The translations under genes and the position numbers were made by a program. Under the pieces are notes generated by a model. The model was not told the DNA's origin. It made no database searches and saw only the letters and a list, made by a program, of their open reading frames with translations. This document shows positions 11,640 to 23,339 of a DNA stretch of 64,000 bases, piece after piece. The stretch is from positions 113,140,035 through 113,204,034 of the forward strand of contig OY987298.1 in assembly GCA_963920635.1 (NCBI GenBank), read 5' to 3'. The DNA comes from Pseudeuparius sepicola. Its lineage: Eukaryota; Arthropoda; Insecta; Coleoptera; Anthribidae. The stretch's first letter is position 1, and every line of letters begins with the position of its first letter.

Positions 11640-12709
11640 TTTTGGAGAGTTCTGAAAAATATTAGTTCACACATTTTATTAGATTTTATTTGGGACACCC
11701 TGTAAGTCCTATATAAACAATTTGGGACGTTGCCAAAGTTTAGGAAGAAAGAAAAAGCTTGAAGGTGGCGGCACAGTAGGTTGTAGGTTCTAGGGTTCCT
11801 TCCACAAAATATATAGGTTGTTCCTTCCTAATAAAGGAACCCGTAGGTTCTATCCTATCTAACCTAACATATATATTTTGTGGGTTCTATCTGGTTCTAT
11901 CTCAGACTAATTTATTCATTAGACTGAGGGTTCTATCATTTTCTGGGAGAATTTTCTGTGGCCTAAAGCTGCGTTCACATGAGCTTCAAATTAAGAATAT
12001 TCCCAAAAAAATGAAAAAAAAATACTTATCACAAAACACAAGCAAATATAAGAATAAATCGCCCAACTGGCGACTTGTGACTTTTGCAAATTTAAAAGTC
12101 GTCAGAGCGTATTGAAAATAGCCAAATTTATGATAAATCGCCTCATCTGGCAATACTGGTGGGTGCAGTCCAGAGATATAGAACTCTGATAGAACTATCT
12201 ATGCCACAGAATAATTCCCCTATTCTGTGACTATGCTCTGTGCTGCGATGTATCTCTGGTGCAGTCGCGTGTGAATCTAACCTCGATCCTCGATTTTCTA
12301 TGGGCGTCGCTTCGTCTCATTTCACACAAAAAGCAAAGAGAAGAGCTATTATAATAAATTAAACAGAGTAGAGATAAGGAAAGTTGATTTTCTTTTACTA
12401 ATTAATGCACAATGAAGCAGTCGAGTTTATTAGGCGTGAACCCTCTGGTTTTGTCAAAATGTCAGCTGTTTGTTTTGACAAGAAAAGGTGATTAATAAGC
12501 AGATTATCTATTTCTAATTCTAAACTACTGTAATTAACTGCTGATGTACTCACGTCTTTTCCGATAATTGCTGCACATATAGCCATTCTCTGAAACTTAT
12601 AGAACTGTTATTTCACCAAGGAATAAAAAAACCATCAAAACACATCTGAGGGCAGATCCAGAAAGAAGCCAGAGTGGAAAACCAGGTACAGGGTGTGCCA
12701 AAAAAATTA
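11640..12709. other. Intergenic upstream of VHL, no gene seen
   Basis: Contains repeats of 'aggttctatc' and 'taacctaacatatatattttgtg' (the latter also near 52.47 kb) and no open frame with recognisable content. The VHL promoter should lie in the right part, but I see no clear TATA box. Confidence 0.4.
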
Positions 12710-13252
12710 ATGGAGGAAAATCCCCACAGGGAGCTAATCCCATACTTCGCAGGTAATCATCGATCACTGAGAAGTGACCAAAGATGTTATGTACGTTTTA
12801 TAAACTTAACTGATTACACAGTGGAAATTACTTGGATAAATTTTGGAGGCGAATACATTACTTATCAGATATTACGGAAAGGAAGTTTCGTAGATGTGAA
12901 CACATTTAAAACCCACCCGTGGATTGCGAGGGAAGTAAAGCATGCAGACCTATTGCATATTGACAAAAATTGGGTGTATTATCCTAAAACAACCAGGGAA
13001 TATCTTGAAGCTAAGGCACCAAATAAGCTGATACCAGACAACTATGAGACTAGACTGAGGGCATACGTTACATTGCCCTTGCATAGTTTAAGATATTTAT
13101 CTTTGTTGTGTATTAGGAATTACCTTGTCAATAAAGACATTGAGAAAATAAGTGAATTAGAATTGCCGAGAAATTTAGCAGAAGAACTGAAGAAATTAAT
13201 TGAGGCAAGAAATAGGAATTTACAGCTTATGGAACAGTGCCAACATTACTGA
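12710..13252 (+). CDS. VHL: von Hippel-Lindau tumour suppressor (VHL) homologue, single exon
   Basis: VHL is the substrate-recognition subunit of the cullin-2/elongin B-C ubiquitin ligase that binds hydroxyproline on HIF-alpha and marks it for destruction. The 180-residue product has the beta domain at about 24-100 (CYVRFINLT, TVEITWINF, then the hydroxyproline pocket region with TFKTHPW: the His at 69 and Trp at 71 match the conserved pocket residues) and an alpha domain at about 118-165 whose SLRYLSLLC fits the elongin C-binding box. An open frame extends upstream to 12674 without an ATG; I use the first ATG at 12710. No intron is needed. The 36 bases upstream look like a mobile-element end (tacagggtgtgcc). 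Length is close to other insect VHL proteins. AATAAC/AATAAG hexamers follow within 70 bases. Confidence 0.85.
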   Translation: MEENPHRELIPYFAGNHRSLRSDQRCYVRFINLTDYTVEITWINFGGEYITYQILRKGSFVDVNTFKTHPWIAREVKHADLLHIDKNWVYYPKTTREYLEAKAPNKLIPDNYETRLRAYVTLPLHSLRYLSLLCIRNYLVNKDIEKISELELPRNLAEELKKLIEARNRNLQLMEQCQHY

Positions 13253-14380
13253 CAAAGTTTGTACCAATAGTGAATTTTGTATACATGACAATACAATAAC
13301 ATTCATTTTAAGCTTTAATAAGCACTGCCATAACATTAATGGAAGGATCATGATCTTTTAACTTACGCAAAATGCCATAGCTAGGTGCACTTCAAAATGC
13401 ATGTCAAACGAAAAAGTAGTGTATGTAATTTTCTGCATTAGGTAACTGCACTTCACAGTCAAGCGAATCTAGTATGAGCATTTGCAAAATTTCTGTGACG
13501 AAATTCATGCAGGTTTATAACAAAGAGATTATTTAATATTGAGGATTTAGATTTGCAATTTCTGCTATTATAATGTGTACTAATTTGCGGCATTTTACTC
13601 CTTTTTACAAAGTTATTAGACTACAATGTATGAAACCAAAATGAATTTGACGTTTGCTCTCCATTGTCAATGTAGCCATGGCTAAACAATGGCTGCGTCT
13701 CAGGTTATCAAGCTTCCAAATTGTGCTTCCAAGCACACGCGACACTAGACGGTTTACGGATTTGACATTTATGCTGGTATAATTTGGCATTTATGCTGGT
13801 ATAAACCTCCAAAGTACAAAGTGGCAATGATTATTTATAAGTGGATTTCAAATGGATCCTCTAGTTTTTGGGATTTTCAGTGAGGGTGATGACATCATAT
13901 TACCAGTTGTAAATATTGGAAAAATATAGCTTTTCGCTCAGATTTACCGCTTAAGCGCAAAAGATCGAGCGGAAATTATTTGTGCTTGCACTGCACACAA
14001 GCCACTGAATTTCAGCACAATCGTCTAAGGTGATAAAACGGAAAGCGGCTTGCATGCACTCACTTCTACTTGGTAACCTTAGATGCAGCCAAAAAAATTA
14101 CCTGTATTGTGCATATAGTACACTTAAATACCTGGTAAGAAAATAATCTATATAAGGGCTTGATGGAATTAAACTAGCAACTAATAAAATATGAAAACAA
14201 TATATATTTTTTGGAATAAAAGAAAGGATACCTTCCATTGGTTACAAATTGTCACTCGGAACGAGCAGGTAAATAATGAAAATAGTTAAATTGTGTTGAA
14301 TATTTCTTTGTATCACTGCTGGATTGTCGAACCCCCTATATTATTGAAGAATAATTACTAATATGTTATTAAGGAAAATA
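13253..14380. other. Intergenic, no gene seen
   Basis: AT-rich sequence downstream of VHL with short direct repeats such as 'gacatttatgctggtataa' near 13760-13805. No coding or RNA signature. Confidence 0.4.
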
Positions 14381-14384
14381 AAAT

Positions 14385-14512
14385 AATAGCAGCTGCCATG
14401 TAGCGATAATAAAAAATAAAAAAGTTTTCCTTTGAGTGGGATTTGAACCACCAACCAGAGGTTTTGTAGGTGAGTGCTTTAACCCTAGCACTAAATTACA
14501 CCGGACACAGAA
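14385..14512 (-). repeat. tRNA-derived SINE (head with A and B boxes)
   Basis: On the minus strand the sequence holds a TAGTGCTAGGGTTAAAGCA segment resembling a tRNA D-arm/A box and, about 35 bases on, an exact pol III B box GGTTCAAATCC. It is followed by an AT-rich tail that is shared with 15246-15275 (tagcgataataaaaaataaa in + orientation). A real tRNA is ruled out by the lack of a full cloverleaf. Confidence 0.65.
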
Positions 14513-14789
14513 TAAATATTGCAACACAAGCTTTACGGACATGTGTCAAAAATAAGCGAGTCTTTTATTTTAATTTACAGCAAAACAGACAGTAATTACG
14601 CACTAATAGAATAGAATACCTCGAATATTTGACTTTCGCTTTCGAGCATGCTGACGAGTATGTAAAATGCACAGGGTATTCACGCGAGAACGCACTACCC
14701 TATAAATTTTATTTTATGAGATAGGTATAAAAAATTGTTTCATATAAGAGTTGTAGATGCCGAATTGTGTTTTTCTACGGTGATCCCAA

Positions 14790-15900
14790 ATTTTATACAG
14801 GGTGTTGTACAAAACAGTGACCAGAACAGAACCAGGCTTATGTTTTATGTTTTTTAAATGGAGCGCACTAAAATATTAAAAATAAAAATTTTAAAATTTT
14901 ACAATAAATTTATTTCATTTGAATTTGTGGATCTCATGATAAAGACAGACGATCGATGTCCTACAATAATTTGTATTTTATTTCGAGAATCTCGGTAAAA
15001 TTTTAAAAGCTAACATTTTAGAATATTATTGTGGTACTCTCTTGGTTAAATTATAGTTATTTACATTGCCAAATGCGTAAGTGCACTTTTTTTTACATTT
15101 TTCCTGCTACCGACAATTTCAGGTTATAGGTACTTTGAATAAAGCTCTAAATACATATTATGGAGTAGATTGTGAGTAATAATGATCTTCAAAATAACCT
15201 TTGTTCAATTACTAAAAATTATAATCAGTGATAAATATAAGAGGTAGAATGCAGCGATAATAAAAAATAAATAAAAAATGTTGAGCTTTGTGTGGGATTT
15301 GAACCCTGGATCTACGAATTACTAATCGCTTACTCTCACCCTACTGGTAGCGAGGTGCCTGTCAAATTTGTTCTGTTATGCGGCTCTTATTTGATGCCAG
15401 AGAAACATTGAAATTATTAATTTTTCTTTGGTATAATTCGTGTTATGATCAAAACCAGTTTGTAAAACGATTGTTGTGTAACCTTTTAAAATTGACGCAA
15501 GATTTGCGTTGCTACATATATTTTATTAATGGTTTTAAGGTCCTTGCTGCGTAAGGGTTGCTAAGCAATACTTTTTGTACCTAGGAACCACTTTCACAGC
15601 TAGAAACCAAAATAACAGGGCACCTCGAGAGTTTGACTTTCACTTTCGGGCCTGTTGGCAAGTATGTAAAGTGTACTTACGGGGGAGGGAGCCGGAAAAA
15701 TATTTTTTGTTATTGCAACGATCATCTGTCTTTATCACGAGATCCACAAATTCAAATAAATTAATATAAAATTTGAAAATGGAATATTCCAAAAACGGAA
15801 AAAGATAATGTTACAAAATTGTATATTATTGTTTTAATCATTGTGACAAGCAGATTTCCATTTAAAAAACAAAAATTTAGTTTGGCAGGGTTTTGTGCAG
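14790..15900. repeat. Diverged fold-back relative of the 4.63-5.51 kb element
   Basis: The 'gtggatctcatgataaagac' motif at 14926-14945 recurs inverted at 15730-15750, and both match the arms of the element at 4629-5508. The left side starts with a tacagggtgttg end at about 14797. A SINE lies between the arms. Ends are not well defined. Confidence 0.5.
15244..15350 (-). repeat. tRNA-derived SINE, second copy
   Basis: Exact B box GGTTCAAATCC on the minus strand (about 15297-15307) with an A-box-like CAGTAGGGTGAGAGTAAGCG about 40 bases upstream and the same AT-rich tail as the 14.4 kb copy. It lies between the arms of a fold-back repeat. Confidence 0.6.
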
Positions 15901-16896
15901 TCTTTTTAATATGTCTCTCCTGGACAACTGCCTCTAGATAAATTGAGCGACAATTATTGGAAACTCTACGTCATCCATGGCAATAGTGATCACCAAAAAT
16001 TAATATTTTAATGTGTTTTTGAAGAATAACTTTTTAATGGAAGAAAATAAATAAAAATGGGTTTAATAAAAAAATATTGAGAAAACTAGAGCTTTCGAGC
16101 ACTGTAACAAAAGTGGTATTTTAGTGGGAACAAATATTTTTTGACACTAGGGTGTCGTTTTTGCAATGAGGTGATAAATAGATCAAATTATTCCTTTAGA
16201 CACTCTACTTCATCTCCTATAAAATAAATATTCCATATGTATGAACAGAGGCCGAGCATATAAAAATGACCACCCTGTACTTACAGAGGAGGGAGCAGGA
16301 AAAATTATTTGGTCATTACAACTTAAGCCACATTAAGAAACTTTTGGGAGTGCATGGTAATATAGGCCAAGTGAAATGGTAACATAGGCCAAGTGAAACA
16401 AACCACCAATCATTCATGCATCGTATTGATGTTCAGGGCCGTTCTTAGGAGTGTGTAAGTTGTACAGGCACAAAGGCAGCCTCAGGCCACCGGCAGCAGC
16501 ACTAAAATACATTTACTTTTTGAATATAAAAATATGCAAAACTTAATTTCATACTTAAGGCATTTCACAGAAGCTAGGCTTAAAACTTAAAACCCTCTTT
16601 AGAATTCACATTGCAGACAATTTGTTTTTTATGCTGCAATATAATAAAAATTGATTTATTATATATTTTTGGTTGTCGAGTTCACAAAAAATTCACAGAT
16701 CTTGCAGTTTTTGCAACCATTGGAGGGTGTTTAAAACAAACATGATATAAGTAAAAGAATATAAAATGAACATGATTTGGTATACCTGCCTAGTTAAATG
16801 GTTTATTATAATATCAAAAATACATACCACAAATGCATAAAAAAGATTTTGTTGTGTGTGTTTTGTTTTTCATTTGTTCTACTTTTATAGAAAATA

Positions 16897-17380
16897 AAGG
16901 TGGGTTTATGCAAGCCAATTTAACGTAATTTAACATTAACATAACGTAAGAGAGAAGTTAAAATGTATGTTATTCAATATGCAGCAAAATTTAACGTAAC
17001 GTAACATAGAAGTTAACCAACTTTTAACTTTTGCGTTAAAATTAAAGAAAATCTCAGTTTGCGCATACGTAATTTCATTGCCAACAGTAAGAAACCAACT
17101 CACAACTAGTGAGAACAAAAACTCTATAGCACTGATCGTTTATTATTTAGGATGGTTATGGGTTAGGTTTTGTATTTTTGTGCTGAGGGGCGAAGTCCTA
17201 TGTCGCCCAGAGGGCCTTGAAGACTAATGGATCTCGTGCGAAAATTTGATTTTGACATTTCCCCTGTTTTTGAGCAGACTTAAATTATTAAATAATCCTT
17301 GCATAAACGCTATACTAAGTTCTTATGTTACGTTACGTTCATATTAAATTACATTAAATTGTCTTGCATAAACCCATCTT
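16897..17380. mobile_element. MITE of about 480 bp
   Basis: Long inverted ends: 'aaggtgggtttatgcaagcc' at 16897 and its near-complement ending 'gcataaacccatctt' at 17380, continuing inward with matching 'aatttaacgtaa' and 'aacgtaacgtaa' motifs. Non-coding. Confidence 0.7.
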
Positions 17381-18384
17381 AAGTATTATTAGCACAATTG
17401 TTTATAATCGTGTTATTAGTATTGTTTTTATTTACTTTCATATTTTTTATTATAAGTATTAAAGTTTATATTTTGTTTTAACAATGTTACTTGTTATATA
17501 TTAGTGAGTATTTAATACAATATTTTTCTTTAAAAAATTTAGCTTTTTTAAAATATAGGGGCAGCATTTTATTGCCTGCATAAAGGTGGCAGAGGGGTAA
17601 GGAATGGGGAAAGGCCCTGTTCATGTTTACAATAATTAACGAACACATTTGCCATAATTTTGTATTAGTGCAACTACTATCAGCTCTTTCTCAAGAATAG
17701 GTCAAAGTAAGAAGTAAAGTTTACTTGGGTGCATTTATTATGCCAATGTTCCATTTATGTATAACCTCTTGATAAATAATTAATCTTGATAAATACTCAA
17801 AACTAGACTCATTTGACGTGAGAATAAAAACTTTGGATTTGTTGTATGTTGTTATATTTTTCTCTTATATATTTTGGTTATAACCATTTTGTATATTTAT
17901 TGTACATAAGCAAAGATCATGACATAAGTGAAATACATATTACTATATTAAATATTCGAATCAATACTAGATATCAAAATATGAAATTGTATATTTTTTA
18001 CTTTTTGACAAATAAATACTGAAAGACAGATGAATTTGTTTAAATGCTTTATTTATTTTGTTATTTCATTAGCCACATTCCATTTGCCACTTTTCTTAAG
18101 AATTCTTACTTTATCTCAGTTGGTGGCAGTTCCTTTTACAAATGAAAATGTGAGCTAAAGTGAGATTTTTTATCTCCCCCTTCACCCTTCAAGCACATCC
18201 CCACGAGGACACTTACTATATCGAGCATATTGGCTCAGTTTGGTAGTGGGGAAAATGACCCTTTCACAAGATGAGCCTTTGACAAGAAAAAACAAACTGA
18301 GTGGCTCGGCTAACAACTGAGCTAAAGTTCTCAGTGTAGGGGCAAAAGGAACGCGGCTATTGTCATTGCCAGTATCAAAACAGC

Positions 18385-18440
18385 ACGTACAGAACCAGGG
18401 GCGGATGGGCTATATCTAACCATCCCGGGCATTTGTCTCC
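18385..18440. repeat. Possible hAT-like MITE end
   Basis: The string 'caggggcggatgggctatat' resembles the CAGGGGCGG-type ends of hAT non-autonomous elements. A partner end was not located, so the extent is unknown. Confidence 0.3.
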
Positions 18441-18684
18441 CAAGCGGCCCCTAAATATCATATTTGGCTTTAGATTTTTTCTTTTGTTAATTATAATAAT
18501 AATTTAAAAAACAATGTAGATAATGTAATTTTTTAATAAAACAAAATATATATATTTTTAAAAAATTTATCATAACTGTCATAAAAGAAATAAAAGTTTT
18601 TCTGTAAATATAAATATATAAAAATATCAAAACATACGAAAGCGTAGAAGGGCCACACCATTATTTTATTTTGATTAACTCGAA

Positions 18685-18865
18685 ATTACGACTTTTAAAG
18701 TTGAACTCTAACTTTGAAGTCGAAATTCCGACTTTGAACTCGAAATTCAGGCTTCCGAAGTTTCTACTTTGAACTTCTCTGAAAGTCGAAGTTTGACTTT
18801 CAAACTCGAAGTCCGACTTTCAAAGTCAAAATTCCGACATTAATAGTCAAAGTTCAAAGACGAAA
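18685..18865. repeat. Degenerate array of AAAGTCGAAnTTCCGACTTT motifs
   Basis: About ten variants of a 10-base motif (gactttgaa, cgaaattccgac, aagtcgaag) in both orientations in 180 bases. It looks like a degenerate, palindromic tandem array. No coding content. Confidence 0.6.
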
Positions 18866-20069
18866 CATTGAAAAAGTTTTAGCCATTACAATTAGATTTT
18901 TAGATTTAAAACCCTGCTTAATATAATTTGTTCTCAATCAAATCCCAGTTAATACGCCCCTAGAATGGTATTTTTTGGTGCTTATTTTTTCTTATTGACA
19001 AATTTTCTGATCCTTGTGGTTTATAAGTTATTGACACTCGAATATAGAGATTTTTCGACTTTCATCTTGAAAATTCGAACACACTAAAAAATACATTAAT
19101 CATTCATAAACGAAAGTTGCTCATAATTGAAAATTATGATTGTATATTAATGTATATCAAATTTTTCTGTAACATACCACCTAAAGAATTATTTAGGGTA
19201 GGTAGGTACAAATAACAATAATTAATAAAAATAGTAATAAGTTAGCAATGAGTTTAAGAAAATTGATTTTGCAATCATAATTTTAATTCTGATCAACTTT
19301 TCTTTTTATGACTGTTTACCGTATCTCAAACAGGGTATTCAATATTTGAACATGAAAATTGAAAAATCTCCATGTGAAAATGTAAATACTGGTAAACCAT
19401 ATGGATGAGAAAAATATGCCAATAAGAAAAAAGACTGCCATTCTAGTGGCGTATCAATTGGTGTTTGATTGAGGAAAAATAATATATTCAAAAATTTTCT
19501 TGTAATGGGCTCAAAATATTCCTTGACCAGTGCCAGTTCTGCCTTTTTTTTAATTTCCGTCGATCTCCCCAAAAAAAGTAAAGAATATTTTTTTACTTAA
19601 TTTACTATTACTATAGAAATTGACTGGGCTAAGGGGAGGGGGGTTCCCAATTGCAATATTGCTATTCTACGCCCTGCCGTTCTATGACAATCCAGTGCAA
19701 GAACTGTGAACCTACGGTTCTTGAGTCCAGTGCATGTGTATCAGCTATAAACCGACATATGTAATATAGATTCCAACCAATTTTCTCATTTTATTTTATC
19801 AAATAACTCGATACAATGTTAGTTACTTCCTTAAAATATTTCTTTTAAAAACTTATCGGGTTATGACTCAAGCCGCTTAATACCGGGCCATAAATTTAAC
19901 CGAAAAACCATGTTTACATTGTGTAAGTACCGAAACCACAGGAAGAGTCTGCCATGGATATTAAGGTTCTCCGAAAAACATGCTCCAAATGTTTATAAAT
20001 TCCACAAGAAAACGTCTCGCGAACACCTGAAGGTCCGAGAATAACGGCGAAAACAATAATCGATTCTAG

Positions 20070-20174
20070 TATAAAAGGGGGTTACTCCCAAACGAGAGCT
20101 AGTCGTCGCAGACCACCAGTTGTAGGGCTAACTTCTGCCCGAGAGACCAGCGAGTGCCCGATGCCGTGCCAGCC
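20070..20174 (+). promoter_or_regulatory. TATA-type pol II promoter with 5' leader
   Basis: A clear TATAAAAG box at about 20071-20078 sits in a GC-richer island. The expected start falls near 20100-20110. The leader contains a short upstream ORF (ATG at 20161 closed at once by TGA), a possible translational control. Strength and regulation are unknown. Confidence 0.5.
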
Positions 20175-20237
20175 ATGAAACCAACACCAAGAACCAGCAG
20201 CAAGTACCTTCCACTGTCCATTGAACTGACCAAAAAG
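20175..20237 (+). CDS. Candidate first coding exon of an unidentified gene
   Basis: From ATG at 20175 the frame encodes about 21 residues (MKPTPRTSSKYLPLSIELTK...) and runs into a good donor, AAAAA/GTAAGC, at about 20238. The codon and base composition differ from the AT-rich surroundings and match an upstream TATA box and leader. I recognise neither the peptide nor a following exon on the + strand, so this may be a first exon spliced to a distant acceptor or a relic promoter. Confidence 0.4.
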
Positions 20238-20798
20238 TAAGCGATTGAATTTTGTTTTGTTGGGTTTTGTCGACTGAGTTGCCTTCCTCTTTCCAGTTAA
20301 TTCATTTATTTTAATTTATTTTATTTTAATGTGTTTTCTTGGGATGTCGTAAAGGATTATTATATTTTGTCATATTTTAAAACAGTGTCATTACAGTTCT
20401 GAATATTTTATGCTAAATTTAGGGTATTTTTAAATGCGATTTTGTTCCAATTTCAAATCATTTTTAAGAATATACATATTTTTATTATCATTTGTGCATC
20501 AGGCGAACTAACTTGTGTAGCAATAATTTTGATATTATTCTTGGAATATTTTGAGCTACATTCACTTACTATTTTTTGCAGGCTCTGTTATCACACAATT
20601 TTCGAAACAGTTAGTAAAATTATACCTAGATAATTATTTTGCGCTAAAACTTTTATTGTCGATTCATTTCTGTTAAAATTATTTATTAATATTTTAATAA
20701 TACACTTTGATCACTTGTGTGCATCCTCATATTACTTTTCTGTAATTATTAACTTTTATTTTATATTCCATAGGCGTGCCATTTATTTTTTCAATATA

Positions 20799-21549
20799 CA
20801 GTGTGTCCCAAAAAGTTGGAAACATAGAAAACTTTTTTATTTTTTATTTGTCAGAAAATTTTATTCTTGTTAAAAGTTGGTGCTTGCCCTTGATTGAAAA
20901 ATGACCCCAACAAAAGTTATGCAGAATAGATGTTTTAGCAGTCAATGTCATTTTTTTGAAATTTCCTCAAGAGTAAACTACCTTAATTTTTAAAGATACG
21001 AAAAAAAGTTGTAAGGAAAAGTTGTCTGAAATTAATAATTATGTGCAAATATGAAATTTGAAACGGATAGCTCAAATTTTAATATAATTTTTATTTTTGA
21101 TGTTTTCAAAAACGAGACGACGCAGAATTTTTGTTTTTTTTTTAAGTGTTTAGTCACACCGTTTTTTAACTCAGAATCATGTTCAAATCCCTGTTGCTTT
21201 CAATAGTTTTCAAATATTCCCACATTATCATTAAAAAAAAACAAATAATTTGTTGAAGGGTGTTGCCCACGCACTTAACCAAATTTTATGTTTGACAAAA
21301 CTATTTTTTTTATTAATACCACAATATTTAATTCAAAATTGTTCTGGCGCCACTTAAACAAGTCACTGACTTTGCTCTTCTAGCTCTTTTCAACTCTATT
21401 CCCTTCCATGGCCTTCTTATTAAAAGTGTGTAAATTTTCCAATACCAACAACTAAGACCTAAGGACTGTTGGAAAGAGCTAGAAGAGCTAGAAGAGACAA
21501 ATAAAAAATAAAAAAGTTTTCCATGTTTCCAACTTTTTGGGACACACTA
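20799..21549. mobile_element. 750-bp mariner-type MITE with TA flanks
   Basis: Terminal inverted repeats 'cagtgtgtcccaaaaagttg' and 'caactttttgggacacact' at the two ends, flanked by TA. Inner sides share 'ttttttattttttatttgtc'. The interior contains a short inverted 'agctctttcca' motif and no transposase frame. Confidence 0.8.
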
Positions 21550-22224
21550 TATATATATATTAAAATTCCCCTTTGTTTCCATTAATCCTGAGAGAAAAAA
21601 ATTTGAAATATTAAATTTTCGGAATAATCCTTGGCAACAGTGCTAAAATCAAAGTAATCAACATTTTAAGAGTTCTCACGGCCCCTTTCTGGACCACAAA
21701 AAATATGTTTATGGCTCTATTTTCAGCATACTTGAGTGCCAGATGCACTAAAAGTATGCAAAGAAGACCCATTATAGATGGTTCTTAATCAGATATTGTA
21801 TTATATTATTGTGTCAGAAGGCGGAGAAAAGCCACAATTAACTATATTTGTATTTGAGTGAAGATTTTCTAACTTGAACCCAGCAAAACTGTAAAAAGGA
21901 TTCGTGAGATTTTACAGGAATATAATTATTATAATAAAATTTATATTGATATTCTGATAAGGCGAGAGAGTAGAGATCCGACAATCTCTGTCAGAACTTG
22001 AGCACCCGAAGATGGTATTGCCCCTATATTGGCTGGACGATTTAGGTATATTGTTCTTACTAAATATCAGGTTGTGTATTCTGCTGAAGTCAGGCATACC
22101 TACGTAACTTGTTACTTTATTTATGAGTTTGCCAGAGTTCATCATCCACAGATTATCTATGTTAGGTCACATAAAATAAGAATTATAGTGTGGCACTTCT
22201 GTTTGACAAAAAATAATTATTACC

Positions 22225-22286
22225 ATTGAGAAAAGGATATATATTCTATATAGGGTAGAATATAGAATATATATCCTTTACTCAAT
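22225..22286. repeat. Hairpin with 27-base arms
   Basis: Arms 22225-22251 and 22260-22286 are complementary with one mismatch around an 8-base loop. AT-rich; could be a small MITE or cruciform-forming site. Confidence 0.6.
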
Positions 22287-22413
22287 ATTATTACTTTATA
22301 AAATAGGCAGGTAAGTATATCAATATTTTTAAAACATTATCAATAAATAATGGTTTATTTTTCAATTTTTCAATAAATCCTAGTCAGAGGGTCAGACTAT
22401 ACCTTTCTATGTT

Positions 22414-22550
22414 CGAATTGGCGCTAATCAGAATCAAAATGACATTAGTCAAAATCAAATTGGCAACATCAATTTCAATCTGGCATTAATGAAAATCAAA
22501 TTGGCATTAATCAAAATCAAATTGACAATAAACAAAATCAAATTTGCACT
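22414..22550. repeat. Degenerate tandem repeat of a 22-26 bp unit
   Basis: Five to six units of the type 'aatcaaattggcattaatca' are read one after another with substitutions. Non-coding minisatellite-like array. Confidence 0.6.
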
Positions 22551-22779
22551 TGCATTAAATAAAATGCAATTAGCGAAAACAATTTATTGCATGATAGACA
22601 CAGTAAATAAGCTAATAATTAATTGAAACCGTTAAAGAGTCTTAAATAACAATTTTTTTAAAAAAATCACATGTTGCATATCCAATGCAGAAGAAATAAA
22701 TCTTTGGATATGTGCAATGAATTTTGCACAATTAACAACAGTTATCTTGCAAATATTGCCACGAATGATGTTCTCTAAT

Positions 22780-23320
22780 CACTGCATATGATATATTCTG
22801 TTTGAGTCAGACGATCCCGATCAGCACCAGCTAAGATGTTATTTAGTTATTTAGCCAAGTTTGCTTTTACTTCTGCTTTTAATACAGTCTATGCTTGTTC
22901 AATGGGATCGAACATAGGGTTATACGGACTTGGTCGTAAAAGTGTGTGATGGTCAAATTCGCTCTCTGCAAAAACCTCTTCAATACTGGAGTTGCATGGA
23001 GCATTACCAATGACTAACGCAACTCCAGTTTCGTACACGTTTTGCGCTCTTAGGCACTGCCTCACAAATTCGTTCGCTTCCGGCTTGTTTAAAGAACCCT
23101 AAGTTCAGAATGAATTAGCTCCATGGTTCCAATGCATCCTATTAGGTGAAAATTCGCTGCTTTGCAACCTGCAGATATACTTTTGCAACGACTTTCCTTT
23201 TTCTGAACGGCTCTGGTCCACCATATGAACAAATTCAAATTCGTTTTGTCCGTATAAAATTGCATGCACACTGCCGTAGAAAAATTAGCTTTATTTCGAA
23301 AATGATTAGAATTTTCCATT
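22780..23320 (-). pseudogene. Tc1/mariner-like transposase relic (DDE C-terminal half)
   Basis: On the minus strand, in pieces of two frames: SISAGCKAANFHLIGCIGTM, then NEFVRQCLRAQ, GVALVIGNAPCN, and a typical closing motif HHTLLRPSPYNPMFDPIEQA followed by TVLKAEVKANLAK. The 'DNAxxH' Asp position is replaced (GNAPCN) and an in-frame TAG follows EQA. This corresponds to the second and third catalytic regions of DDE_3 transposases. No terminal repeats were located. Confidence 0.65.
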
Positions 23321-23339
23321 TAACAATTTGCTAGAAACA

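Noticed and set aside
14385..14512. A functional tRNA gene on the minus strand
   Set aside because: B box is perfect but no complete cloverleaf can be drawn; an AT-rich tail and further copies fit a SINE.
19860..20070. Heat-shock elements upstream of the 20.07 kb TATA box
   Set aside because: Scattered GAA and TTC triplets do not have the required alternating 5-base spacing.
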